Shown: positions 37,038 to 45,494, numbered from the stretch's first letter. The stretch: DNA of 64,000 nucleotides from Deltaproteobacteria bacterium (GCA_022601195.1 JAHZIX010000035.1:62001-126000); one strand, 5' to 3'. Program-made: numbers and translations. Notes: generated from the letters alone by a model not told the origin.

Positions 37038-38483
37038 GTGAAAACGAAGTTTGGATTAACAGGGATGAAAGCTTTCTACACGGTGTGGGCTGGCCAAGTA
37101 CTGTCCATGCTGGGTAGTGAGCTCACAGGATTCGCCCTCGGTGTCTGGGTCTTTCAGCAGACGGGCTCGGTGACCAAGTTCGCCACCATCATTTTCGCCA
37201 CGACCCTACCGGGCATCCTTTTGTCTCCGGTTGCCGGTGCCGTGGTCGATCGATTGAACCGCCGAACAGCGATGCTGGTTAGCGATTCCGTCTCCGCCTT
37301 GAGTACCTTGGCGGTAGCCTCTTTGCTGTTTACCAGCCAGCTCGAGCTATGGCACATCATCGTGTTGGTCACCGCGACCTCTATTGCGGAGACCTTCCAA
37401 TCCGTTGCCTACAGCGCTTCCTTTGCTCTCATGGTGCCCACGGAGAAGTTGGGTAGAGCCAATGGCTTCTATCAACTGGGCTCAGCGGTCACCAGGGTCT
37501 TGAGCCCCTTGCTGGCGGGAGTCTTGATCCAGTTCATCGGCCTCAAGGGAGTGATCCTGGTGGATTTCGCCTCCTTCGTCATTGGAGTGGGGACTCTCCT
37601 CATGGTGAGGATGCCATCCACCACGGAGCCCTCCGACGACGAGGAGAGGAGCGACTCCATCCTGCGGGACATGGGAGAAGCGCTGTCCTATTTGCGCGCC
37701 CGCAGCGGGTTGCTCCTGGTGATGGGCATCTTCATGATCGACAACTTTGCCATCGGCCTGGCCAACGTCGCCGGCCAACCTCTGGTGTTGAGCTTCGCCT
37801 CGCCGGCTGTGCTGGGCACGGTCTTGTCCATCGCCAGTACGGGGTTCATCATCGGCAGTATCGCCATGAGCGCTTGGGGAGGGCCGAAGAAGAAGATCAA
37901 CGGCATTCTCGGCTTCAGTATCCTGTTCGGTTTGGGAATCATGTTGACGGGTATCTGGCCGTCGGCGATTCCCGTTTGCCTGGCCATGATGGTCATCACG
38001 ACTTCGGCGCCGATCCTCTTCGGGAGCAGTGAGGCGCTGTGGCAAGCCAAGGTGGATCTCAAACTCCAGGGCCGGGTACTTTCCTTCAGCTCGATGGTCT
38101 CTCGGTCGGCCTTGTTGGCCTCCTATGTTCTCGCCGGTCCCTTGGCCGACAAGGTCTTCGAGCCCATGCTGATGGAAGGCGGTGCCCTCGCCGATAGTGT
38201 TGGTCGAGTGATCGGGGTCGGTCCTGGCCGAGGCATCGGTTTCATGTTCATCCTGTTCGGCGCTCTGCCCATGTTGGCGGGAGTTCTGGGCTACCTCCAC
38301 CCCCGGCTGCGCCGAGTCGACGACGAGTTGCCCGACGCCAATCCGGAAGCCGAGGAGTCTTCCCCGGAAGAGTCCTTGGAGGCTGAAAAGGATGGGGTCG
38401 AGGTCGCTCTGGAAGCGGTTCCGGAGACAGTTCCGGAGACGGTTCAGGAGACGCTACAAAGTGAGCAAGCTCCTGTTCTTTAA
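37038..38483 (+). CDS. MFS exporter, EntS/MFS_3-like
   Basis: 481-aa inner-membrane transporter with about 12 predicted hydrophobic helices. It opens MKAFYTVWAGQVLSMLGSELTGFALGVWVFQQTGS and has the conserved MFS loop GAVVDRLNRR after helix 2. This family often exports siderophores and non-ribosomal peptides, so export of the cluster product is the likely job. It lies 19 bp after the terminal NRPS and in the same direction, so it is probably co-transcribed. The GTG start at 37038 has AGGAG 6 bases upstream; an ATG at 37065 is less well placed. The C-terminus is an acidic cytoplasmic tail ending in a short repeat (VPETVPETVQET). Confidence 0.9.
   Translation: MKTKFGLTGMKAFYTVWAGQVLSMLGSELTGFALGVWVFQQTGSVTKFATIIFATTLPGILLSPVAGAVVDRLNRRTAMLVSDSVSALSTLAVASLLFTSQLELWHIIVLVTATSIAETFQSVAYSASFALMVPTEKLGRANGFYQLGSAVTRVLSPLLAGVLIQFIGLKGVILVDFASFVIGVGTLLMVRMPSTTEPSDDEERSDSILRDMGEALSYLRARSGLLLVMGIFMIDNFAIGLANVAGQPLVLSFASPAVLGTVLSIASTGFIIGSIAMSAWGGPKKKINGILGFSILFGLGIMLTGIWPSAIPVCLAMMVITTSAPILFGSSEALWQAKVDLKLQGRVLSFSSMVSRSALLASYVLAGPLADKVFEPMLMEGGALADSVGRVIGVGPGRGIGFMFILFGALPMLAGVLGYLHPRLRRVDDELPDANPEAEESSPEESLEAEKDGVEVALEAVPETVPETVQETLQSEQAPVL
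38418..38453 (+). repeat. 3 x 12-bp in-frame tandem repeat in MFS tail
   Basis: Units GTTCCGGAGACA, GTTCCGGAGACG and GTTCAGGAGACG encode VPETVPETVQET in the acidic C-terminal tail. Confidence 0.85.
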
Positions 38484-38546
38484 CTTCCAGGATCAGGTAG
38501 AATCGTTGATAGAGAATTTTTTGAAGAATGATTTTTGAGGTGTTGG

Positions 38547-41006
38547 ATGGATAAGCTCTGGATCGAAATTCGATATGCCCTACGGATGCTCTACAAGGCT
38601 CGGTCGGCCACCTTTCCGGCGATTATTGCCTTGGCCGTTGGGATCGGAGCCACCACTGCGATTTTTACGGTGGTCAATGCGGTTCTCCTGAAGCCTTTTG
38701 GATTCCAAGATGCGGATCGGTTAGTGGTGATCTGGGAGAGTGCTCCCTCCCAGGGCTACGACGAAATCCCCGTTTCTCCTGCGGACTACATGGATTGGCG
38801 AGCCCAGAGCTCGGTGTTCGAGGAGTTGGCGGCCTTCGAGGAACGCAAGGTCAGTCTGCGCCAAGCCGAAGGTTCGGAGCAGGTCGACGCCGCAGCGGTC
38901 ACACCTCAATTCTTCTCCCTGCTGGGAGTCGGAGCTCAAACCGGTCGGCCCCTCCTGGAAGAGGACGGTCTCGAATCCAGTGAGCGGGTCGTGGTGCTCA
39001 GTCACCCTTATTGGCAGAGCCGCTTCGGAGGGGCTTCCAACGCCCTCGGGCAGACCATCCAGCTGGATGGGGAAGCCCATACGGTGGTGGGCGTCCTGCC
39101 GGCGTCCTTTCGCTTTCCGGCTCTTCGCCATGCAAGTCTGTGGGTGCCCTTGGCTTTCGATGCGGAAATCCTCGCCAACCGCATGGATTTCTATCTGTCG
39201 GCCATCGGCCGTCTGAAAGACGGAGTTTCCCTGAAGCAAGCCCAGGAACAGATGGCTGGTATCTCCAAGCGGCTGGATGCGGAGGTACGGCCCCCGGGGG
39301 CAGAGATCGGCGTGGTGCTCAACTCTCTTCGTGGGGAGTTGATGAAGAACGTCGAAAGCACCTTTCGTCTTCTAGTCCTGGCCTCTTTGCTGCTCTTGTT
39401 AGTGGCCTGTGCCAACGTCGCCAACCTCTTGGTGGTGCGATCCTCCCGCCGCGCCGCGGAGTTAGGCTTACGAGCAGCTCTCGGTGCCAGTCGCGCTCAG
39501 TTGGCGCGCATGATGGTCCTGGAGAGTCTCGTTCTGGGGGTTGCCGGGGGCGTTCTGGGGCTGCTGTTGGCCGCCTTTGGCACTCGTTACTTGGTCGCCC
39601 TGAGCCCGGTGAACCTGCCTAGGTTGGACGAAATATCCCTCGACCATCGAGTTCTTCTCTTCACCCTAGGGGTAGCGCTGATCAGCGGATTGGCCTTCGG
39701 CCTGCTGCCGGCGTTGACTTCGTCTCGCACCGACCTTCGATCCCTGCTCAACGATGGCGAGGTGAGAGGCACCTCTTCCGGCAAGGCACAGATGAAGACT
39801 CGAGCCTTCCTGGTCGTGGCCGAGGTGGGGCTGGCTCTCTTGTTGTTGGTGGGCTGTGGCCTCATGGTGCGCAGCTTCCTCATGCTGCAAGATGTCGATC
39901 CCGGATTCGAGCCCCAGCAGCTGGCGATGCTCCCCATGGAGCTGACCGAAAATCGTTACCCCACTTCAGCGTCTCGCCTGCAATTCGTCGAAAGAGTCTT
40001 GGAAGCCGCCGCCACTCAGCCGGGAGTGGAGGAGGCAGCGGTGGTTTCCGACATTCAGCTGGCGGGCAGTGGCTCCGTCAAGGTATTTACCTTGGAAGGC
40101 CGTCCCGTGGAGACCATGGATCAGTTGCAGCCGGTGGACTTTCGCCAGGTCAGCGCGGGCTACTTTTCGACCTTGAAGATTCCCATCGCTACCGGTCGTT
40201 CCTTCAACTCGACGGACCGAGATGACGGTCAGAAGGTGGCGGTGGTCAATGAGACCTTCGTTCAGCGTTTCCTATCCGGGGAAGAGGCCGTCGGCAAGCG
40301 CCTACGTTTGGTACCGCCGGCGCACCTTTTGCCGGAGGAATTGCAGGGAATTGATTTCCCCTGGGTGACCATCGTCGGCGTCGCTGGAGATGTCCATTTC
40401 TCCGGTCCCAGCTCCGAGCCGGAGCCGGAGATTCTGGTTCCCTTTCTCCAAGAGTTGGAAGACTTGGAACAGGCCTATCTGGTGGTGCGCAGCAATCAAC
40501 AACCGACCGGCCTTCTGGGCTCCCTACGGGCAACGGTAGCTCGGGTGGACTCTCAAATGCCGGTGGAGGAGCTGCTCTCCGTACAGGCCCTCGTTGACGA
40601 GGCCGTGGCGCCGACCCGATTCGTCATGTATCTGCTTTCCATCTTCGGTATCTCCGCCCTGGTTTTGGCAGCGGTGGGCCTCTACGGTGTGATGTCCTAC
40701 TCCGTTGGTCAGCGCCAACGGGAGCTAGGCTTGCGAATGGCTTTGGGAGCCAACCGAGGCACCCTCCTGAAGATGATCCTCCGTCAGGGATTGGTCCTCT
40801 GTGCGGTGGGAGTGGTCTGCGGCGCTATCGCTGCGGCCATTGGCACTCGTTTCATGAGCAGCCTACTATTCGGAGTGTCCCCGGGAGACCCTCTCACCGT
40901 CGTCCTCGCGGCCGTCGTCCTCTTCGCCGTGGCCACTCTGGCGGTTCTCCTACCAGCAGTCCGAGCCACCTCCGTGAGCCCCACGGAATCCCTGCGAAAC
41001 TCCTGA
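38547..41006 (+). CDS. ABC transporter permease, MacB/FtsX type (ADOP family)
   Basis: About 819 aa with the duplicated architecture of acidobacterial orphan permeases: an N-terminal membrane helix (FPAIIALAVGIGATTAIFTV), a periplasmic MacB_PCD domain, a FtsX block around residues 275-390 (LLLLVACANVANLLVVRSS), a second helix and periplasmic domain, and a final FtsX block around 690-810 (AVGLYGVMSYSVGQRQRELG). No ATPase domain or neighbouring ATPase gene is visible, as usual for this family. The ATG at 38547 is preceded by TGAGG at 6 bases and is preferred over the in-frame TTG at 38535. It lies 63 bp after the MFS gene and ends the operon before a terminator. It may take part in export or self-protection, which is inferred only from position. 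Confidence 0.9.
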   Translation: MDKLWIEIRYALRMLYKARSATFPAIIALAVGIGATTAIFTVVNAVLLKPFGFQDADRLVVIWESAPSQGYDEIPVSPADYMDWRAQSSVFEELAAFEERKVSLRQAEGSEQVDAAAVTPQFFSLLGVGAQTGRPLLEEDGLESSERVVVLSHPYWQSRFGGASNALGQTIQLDGEAHTVVGVLPASFRFPALRHASLWVPLAFDAEILANRMDFYLSAIGRLKDGVSLKQAQEQMAGISKRLDAEVRPPGAEIGVVLNSLRGELMKNVESTFRLLVLASLLLLLVACANVANLLVVRSSRRAAELGLRAALGASRAQLARMMVLESLVLGVAGGVLGLLLAAFGTRYLVALSPVNLPRLDEISLDHRVLLFTLGVALISGLAFGLLPALTSSRTDLRSLLNDGEVRGTSSGKAQMKTRAFLVVAEVGLALLLLVGCGLMVRSFLMLQDVDPGFEPQQLAMLPMELTENRYPTSASRLQFVERVLEAAATQPGVEEAAVVSDIQLAGSGSVKVFTLEGRPVETMDQLQPVDFRQVSAGYFSTLKIPIATGRSFNSTDRDDGQKVAVVNETFVQRFLSGEEAVGKRLRLVPPAHLLPEELQGIDFPWVTIVGVAGDVHFSGPSSEPEPEILVPFLQELEDLEQAYLVVRSNQQPTGLLGSLRATVARVDSQMPVEELLSVQALVDEAVAPTRFVMYLLSIFGISALVLAAVGLYGVMSYSVGQRQRELGLRMALGANRGTLLKMILRQGLVLCAVGVVCGAIAAAIGTRFMSSLLFGVSPGDPLTVVLAAVVLFAVATLAVLLPAVRATSVSPTESLRNS

Positions 41007-41028
41007 CGCCTCCCCCTCGCCTCGCACC

Positions 41029-41071
41029 GACCACGAACGGATGTTGGGTCTGTTCGTGGTCTTCTGTTTTT
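41029..41071 (+). terminator. Rho-independent terminator of the biosynthetic operon
   Basis: A 10-bp perfect stem GACCACGAAC / GTTCGTGGTC, extendable by three pairs including one G-U, with a loop of about 7, followed by TTCTGTTTTT. It begins 22 bp after the ADOP stop codon. Confidence 0.85.
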
Positions 41072-41344
41072 AGGTGAGGGGTTATCGCGGCAACGTCGGG
41101 CCTTGAGAATCAATCCGGGTTTCGAGAGTCAAAGCTGGTGTTGCGTTGGTGCAAGGTATTTTCGCTTCTACTGGAGACCACCTGCCTCAAGGGAGGGTGG
41201 TCTGGAGCCTTCCTCTCTCTGAGAGCAACGCTACTTCGTTCCGACCTTTCACTATTCGGTTACCGATCTTCCTGCCTTTGAAGTCGAGGGCTGGGCAAAC
41301 CGAGCCTACAGCTCGTCAAGTCTTTTTGAAGCCGTTGTTGAACC
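41072..41344. other. Intergenic region between operon terminator and convergent gene
   Basis: No convincing coding frame. The only structure noted is a small hairpin, GACCACC (41176-41182) with GGTGGTC (41196-41202), on the 3' side of the minus-strand gene. It has no T-run on the minus strand, so calling it a terminator would be weak. Confidence 0.5.
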
Positions 41345-42451
41345 CTAGACCGATTCGTTCGGAGTGAACTGCACGTTCGGTTGAGGCGCTCCAGGGGAGA
41401 TTTCAGCAGTGGATCGAAAGACGGGACCCGAACCATCATCAGCTTCATCCCACTCTTCGAGTGATCGGTAGTGGGTCTGAGGCGAGAGAATAGGTAACAG
41501 CTCCGCGGCATCGAGGAGATAGCCGAAGGTCACCTGATCAACTCCCTGAGCGATCTCAGTGCCATCAGCGTCTTTGGCCTGCTCGTAGATCATGTTGCTG
41601 CAGCGCACGACCAGTCGACGGTCGGATGGGTCTTCCTGGTGGCGAAGCAAGGCACAATCGATGGTTGGTCCTTGGTATTTGTTGAACACGGTCAGGGTGA
41701 GGGCACCAACAGGCATTTGGAAGCGCTCCCGACTGTCGATCAAGCTGACCACCTCACGTAGGATGACTCGGTCTTCCATGGCTGATCGCCAGGTGTCGGG
41801 AACCTCGCTCCAGAACTTGACGTTGCCGCGCTCTGCACGCGGTGGCTCGAGCTCGCCGGTTAGCTCAGAGGGGTCGATAAACGTATCTGTTCGCCAGGCA
41901 GTTCCTTGGCTATCTATCACCACGGAAGAGACGCGCAGGGCCTTCGGGTCGTAGGGATCTCGCCCCTCTGGAACCGTTGGTTCCTTGTCTAGGGTGAGAT
42001 GGAACAAGGTGGTGCCTGGGTGAAACGTCAGAGTTCCCATGGGCGATGCCGGAAGGACAATCGGTTCAGGTATCTCAATGGAAAGATCGAAGGAAGAGAC
42101 GGAGCGCACACCGGCCGGGGTGTCGAGGCACTGGCCGGGGTCCGGGGGCCGCTGCTCCTCGGCTTGGCGCGCCGCCGCCCGTCCCGCGTCTTGGGCGGCC
42201 CGTGACCGTCGACGAAACTCGGCTCGTTGGGCGATTAGGTATCCCAGGGTCGCTGCGAAACAGCAGCCAAAGAAAAGAGCCGCGAAGAAGGCGAACTTGG
42301 CGGCCGACGGTGCTAGTACTTTTGCTGCCACCCAAGCGACACCTGCCGCCATTGCCGCGATCTGGAAGGCGCGACCTCGCTGGACGATTCGGGCTCGACG
42401 CGCTTCCCAGAAATCACAAAGTGCGTACCATTCAGTGGGCCATTTGATCAT
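41345..42451 (-). CDS. Hypothetical protein with two N-terminal membrane helices
   Basis: About 368 aa from the ATG at 42451. Two hydrophobic segments lie near the N-terminus (FQIAAMAAGVAWVAA and FAFFAALFFGCCFAATLGYL), followed by a basic, Ala/Arg-rich stretch and a soluble, beta-rich-looking region of about 260 residues. No family recognised. The ATG is preceded by AGGTGA, a good match to the 3' part of the SD consensus, at 8 bases; a GTG at 42463 in the same frame is the alternative. It runs toward the biosynthetic operon from the other side and does not look functionally tied to it. Confidence 0.7.
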   Translation of the reverse strand: MIKWPTEWYALCDFWEARRARIVQRGRAFQIAAMAAGVAWVAAKVLAPSAAKFAFFAALFFGCCFAATLGYLIAQRAEFRRRSRAAQDAGRAAARQAEEQRPPDPGQCLDTPAGVRSVSSFDLSIEIPEPIVLPASPMGTLTFHPGTTLFHLTLDKEPTVPEGRDPYDPKALRVSSVVIDSQGTAWRTDTFIDPSELTGELEPPRAERGNVKFWSEVPDTWRSAMEDRVILREVVSLIDSRERFQMPVGALTLTVFNKYQGPTIDCALLRHQEDPSDRRLVVRCSNMIYEQAKDADGTEIAQGVDQVTFGYLLDAAELLPILSPQTHYRSLEEWDEADDGSGPVFRSTAEISPGAPQPNVQFTPNESV

Positions 42452-42541
42452 AGGTTTTTTCACCTGAGAGCGATCCCGCTAGGTGCTTTTGGGTTGAGCC
42501 CCAAAGCGATTGAGAAGTCCCATGGACGGGCCCGCTCCTAT

Positions 42542-42646
42542 TCATTGAGATACCGTTTCCCGGCTGAGTTCTTTAGCCAGACAGGCTAGTGCAACTACCG
42601 GTTCTGCCTGAGCTTCCGCGATGTCGAAAATCTGTTCGCTGGGCAT
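42542..42646 (-). CDS. Possible small ORF, 34 aa
   Basis: ATG at 42646, stop TGA at 42542-42544. The peptide begins MPSEQIFDIAEAQAEPVV and contains a short helical, Ala/Leu-rich middle. An AAGG lies 7 bases upstream of the ATG. It is on the same strand as, and about 90 bp upstream of, the hypothetical membrane protein. There is no homology argument, and chance occurrence is quite possible at this length. Confidence 0.22.
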   Translation of the reverse strand: MPSEQIFDIAEAQAEPVVALACLAKELSRETVSQ

Positions 42647-42952
42647 AGTTTGACCTTACCAGACGAGAAGATCTGTCAGCGAAACGGGAGCTTCGGCTGG
42701 AAGGACTGTCCGTAGCTGAGGCGGAAGCAGGTCAGCTCAGGGACTCTTGGTATCTCGGTGAGGTGCTAGTAAACAACCCAGAGAAGGTAGCCATAAACTC
42801 TGGTGAGAGGTGTCGCTATCAACTTCCTGGGGTGGGGTCCCTTTCTGGTTGAACCAGCGGTCACATTCATGGGTGGATGGGGCAAGAGAATCCTCGAGGG
42901 CCCGTAGCCAGGATTGAAACCGGTCCATCATCACCGGTGAGCCGCAGCGGTG

Positions 42953-42958
42953 TACACT
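42953..42958 (+). promoter_or_regulatory. Candidate -10 box for the decarboxylase gene
   Basis: TACACT ends 7 bases before the ATG at 42966, and no Shine-Dalgarno is seen between them. The only -35-like element, TTGAAA at 42914-42919, is too far upstream. If real, the transcript would be leaderless or nearly so. Confidence 0.3.
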
Positions 42959-42965
42959 CCGGCCC

Positions 42966-44387
42966 ATGAAACGAGAAGACTATTTCCGCTGGGCTGAACG
43001 GGCAGCCCAGTGGGGCGCCGAGTATCTTGCCAATCTCTCGGAGCGCCCGGTGCGGGCCCAGACTGCCCCGGGAGAGATTGCTGCCATGTTGCCGGACACT
43101 CCGCCGGACGAGCCCGAGGACATGGAGACGATCTTCGCTGACTTCGAGCGCATCGTTCCGGACGGCATGACTCACTGGCAACACCCGCGTTTTTTCGCCT
43201 ATTTTAGCGCCAACGCCGCGCCGGCTTCCATGGTCGCGGAGAATTTGACCTCCGTCATGGCAGCCCAGTGCATGCTCTGGCAAACCTCGCCTGCCGCCAC
43301 CGAAATCGAGACTCGGATGGTCGACTGGATGCGCCAGGCGCTGGGGTTACGGACAGGGTTTCAAGGGGTCATCCAAGACTCAGCAACGACGGCGAATGTG
43401 TGCGGCGTCTTGACCATGCGCGAGCGCGCGCTCGCCTGGCGAGGGAATGATTCTGGCCTAGCGGGGCAGCCACAGCTGCGGGTCTACGCCTCACCGGAGA
43501 CTCACTCGTCCGTGGACAAAGCGATCCGCATCGCTGGTATTGGCCAGCAGAATCTGGTCAAAGTGCCGACGGATGGTTCTTGGGCCCTGGACGCCGAGGC
43601 GCTGCGAGAAGCCATCGAGGCGGATCGCGCTGCGCGCTACTTGCCAGCTGGTGTGATCCTGTGCATTGGTGGGACTTCCATCGGCGCCTCGGACCGTTTG
43701 CAAGAAACGATCGCGGTGGCGCGGGAACAGGATCTTTACGTTCACGTCGATGCGGCGTGGGCCGGTTCCGCGATGATCTGTCCGGAGCTTCGAGAGCTTT
43801 GGGAGGGAATCGACGGTGCCGATAGCATCGCCATCAATCCTCACAAATGGCTCGGTGCCCAATTCGATTGCTCGATCCAATTTCTGGCCGATCCGAAGCC
43901 ACAGGTCCGCACCCTGGGTATTCGACCGGAGTACCTCCAGACCCTGGGCCAGACAGAGGTCACCAACTACAGCGAGTGGACCATTCCCCTGGGGCGCCGG
44001 TTTCGAGCCCTCAAGCTCTGGTTCCTGTTTCGAGCCCACGGTCTCGAGGATCTCCGCCAACGTATCCGGAACCACATCGCATGGGCTGAAGAGGCGGCTG
44101 CTGCTATCGCAGCCCTGGAAGACTTTCGTCTGGTGACGAAGTGTCACCTATCCCTCTTCACCTTCCAGTACGCCCCCCCAGGGGAGGACGCCAACGACGC
44201 CACCGAACGCCTGCTCCAAGCGATCAACGATGACGGCCGTATCTACCTGACCCAAACCGTTCACGAGGGGCAGTTCGTGATCCGCTTCCAGGTGGGTCAG
44301 TTCGATTGCCGCCGGGAGGATGTCCTCTTAGCGGTAGAGGTGCTGGGCGAGCTAGCTACTGCAAGCCGTCCGAATTCTCAGGGGTGA
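42966..44387 (+). CDS. PLP-dependent amino acid decarboxylase (group II, aromatic-type)
   Basis: 473 aa, full length for the aromatic-L-amino-acid decarboxylase family. It converts an L-amino acid to its amine and CO2 in the cytoplasm. Seen: the N-terminal THWQHPRFFAYF, the cofactor-region DSATTANVCGVL, the HVDAAWAGSA segment with the PLP-pyridine Asp, and NPHKWLGAQFDCS with the Schiff-base lysine. The C-terminal region has the FRALKLWFLFRAHG helix typical of DOPA/Tyr/Trp decarboxylases. The exact substrate cannot be read from sequence. It stands alone, with no co-directional neighbour, and converges with the CDF gene 41 bp downstream. No SD precedes the ATG. Confidence 0.9.
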   Translation: MKREDYFRWAERAAQWGAEYLANLSERPVRAQTAPGEIAAMLPDTPPDEPEDMETIFADFERIVPDGMTHWQHPRFFAYFSANAAPASMVAENLTSVMAAQCMLWQTSPAATEIETRMVDWMRQALGLRTGFQGVIQDSATTANVCGVLTMRERALAWRGNDSGLAGQPQLRVYASPETHSSVDKAIRIAGIGQQNLVKVPTDGSWALDAEALREAIEADRAARYLPAGVILCIGGTSIGASDRLQETIAVAREQDLYVHVDAAWAGSAMICPELRELWEGIDGADSIAINPHKWLGAQFDCSIQFLADPKPQVRTLGIRPEYLQTLGQTEVTNYSEWTIPLGRRFRALKLWFLFRAHGLEDLRQRIRNHIAWAEEAAAAIAALEDFRLVTKCHLSLFTFQYAPPGEDANDATERLLQAINDDGRIYLTQTVHEGQFVIRFQVGQFDCRREDVLLAVEVLGELATASRPNSQG

Positions 44388-44428
44388 CACACCAGCCTAG
44401 GAATCTTGGGGTCGAGGGGACGAGGCGG

Positions 44429-45361
44429 TTAACAGCAGCTAGCGGAAAACTGCCGGCAGCCGGCCTGGTCGGCGTCCCGTTCGACCTGCAGTGTCGCGTG
44501 GTCGATGTCGAAGCGCCGATGTAGCTCCTCGGTGAGGCGGTGGAGGAAGGCGTCGTCGGCGGGGGTCTCGGGCATCACCAGATGAGCGGTGAGGGCGGAC
44601 TCAGTGGTGCTCATGGCCCAGATGTGGAGATCGTGAAGACTCGCCACTCCCGGTTGGGAAGTGAGGAATTCGCGCACCTCTTCGGGCTCGATGGCCGCTG
44701 GCACTGCGTCCACCGCCAGGTTCAGTGAGTCCCGCAGCAACCCCCAGGTACCGATCAAGACCACCACGACGATGACCAGACTGATGGCCGGATCGAGCCA
44801 CAGCTTGCCGGTCCACAGGATGGCGATGCCCGCGATAACGACTCCCAGGGAAACCGCTGCATCCGCGGCCATGTGGAGAAACGCTCCCTGAAGGTTGAGA
44901 TCCTTCTTGCGTCCGGCTACGAAGAGCAAGGCGGTCGCTGTGTTGATGACCACACCGATGGCGGCGACGATGATCATGGTCCATCCGGCGACGGGGGCTG
45001 GAGATTGAAATCGTGCGATCGCCTCCCAGGCGATCCACCCTAGGGCGCCCAGCAGGAGAATAGCGCTCAACAACGAAGCGAGAATGGTCGCCCGGCGAAA
45101 GCCGTAGGTGCGTCGTGGGGTAGGGCGGCGGGAGGCCATGGCGGCGGCCCCCCAAGCCAAGGCGAGGCTCATGACATCGCTGAGATTGTGACCCGCATCC
45201 GCCACCAGGGCCAGCGACCCACTCCACCAGCCGTAGACGGCCTCAATGGCGACGAATATCAGATTGAGGGAGATGCCCAGGGCGAAGGCTCGGTTGGCCT
45301 TGCCCGGGCCGAAGTCCTCGAGATCGTGGTGAGAATGGCCGTGGTGAGAGTGATCGTGCAC
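44429..45361 (-). CDS. Cation diffusion facilitator (zinc/divalent metal exporter)
   Basis: 310 aa, CzcD/ZitB-like. It exchanges cytoplasmic Zn2+ or a similar metal for protons at the inner membrane. Seen: a His-rich N-terminus (HDHSHHGHSHHD), six hydrophobic helices, metal-site motifs HNLSD (helix 2) and HMAAD (helix 5), and a cytoplasmic C-terminal domain with the HDLHIWAMS segment. The C-terminus ends CRQFSASCC, which could add metal ligands. The start is GTG with AGGA 11 bases upstream, inside an imperfect palindrome. It has no obvious tie to the biosynthetic operon. Confidence 0.93.
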   Translation of the reverse strand: MHDHSHHGHSHHDLEDFGPGKANRAFALGISLNLIFVAIEAVYGWWSGSLALVADAGHNLSDVMSLALAWGAAAMASRRPTPRRTYGFRRATILASLLSAILLLGALGWIAWEAIARFQSPAPVAGWTMIIVAAIGVVINTATALLFVAGRKKDLNLQGAFLHMAADAAVSLGVVIAGIAILWTGKLWLDPAISLVIVVVVLIGTWGLLRDSLNLAVDAVPAAIEPEEVREFLTSQPGVASLHDLHIWAMSTTESALTAHLVMPETPADDAFLHRLTEELHRRFDIDHATLQVERDADQAGCRQFSASCC

Positions 45362-45366
45362 AAGCA

Positions 45367-45386
45367 GTTTCGTCCTGAGGTGAAAC
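45367..45386. promoter_or_regulatory. Imperfect palindrome at the CDF start
   Basis: GTTTC and GAAAC arms, separated by 10 bases containing CCTGAGG, end 6 bases from the GTG start and include the only SD-like AGGA. It could be an operator or a hairpin hiding the SD; the arms are only 5 bp. Confidence 0.25.
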
Positions 45387-45494
45387 TATCATCCCAGGGC
45401 AAATCCACCCAGCACGAGGGATGGAAGGGAGTCCTGGGGGAGGTGAGGCATCTCGGGGCCTAGTTCCCGCCGAAAGCCCCGGCCCGTAAACAGC

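Larger units (their letters stand above)
42464..42965. other. 500-bp gap between divergent genes
   Basis: Contains one possible tiny minus-strand ORF (listed separately) and, at its right edge, a candidate promoter for the decarboxylase. An inverted octamer pair GCTTCCGC / GCGGAAGC lies about 100 bp apart. A stretch near 42649-42850 is open on the plus strand but has no start codon. It may be decayed sequence; nothing in it resembles a known gene. Confidence 0.45.

Noticed and set aside
37482..38300. 272-codon antisense frame opposite the MFS gene
   Set aside because: His/Asp/Gln-rich with no recognisable domain; the plus-strand frame encodes clear membrane helices.
41176..41202. Hairpin GACCACC/GGTGGTC as terminator for the hypothetical gene
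   Set aside because: About 140 bp from the stop and lacking a T-run on the minus strand; kept only as a note.
42737..42967. 76-codon minus-strand frame overlapping the decarboxylase start
   Set aside because: No SD, no family resemblance, and it overlaps the candidate promoter and start of a well-supported gene.
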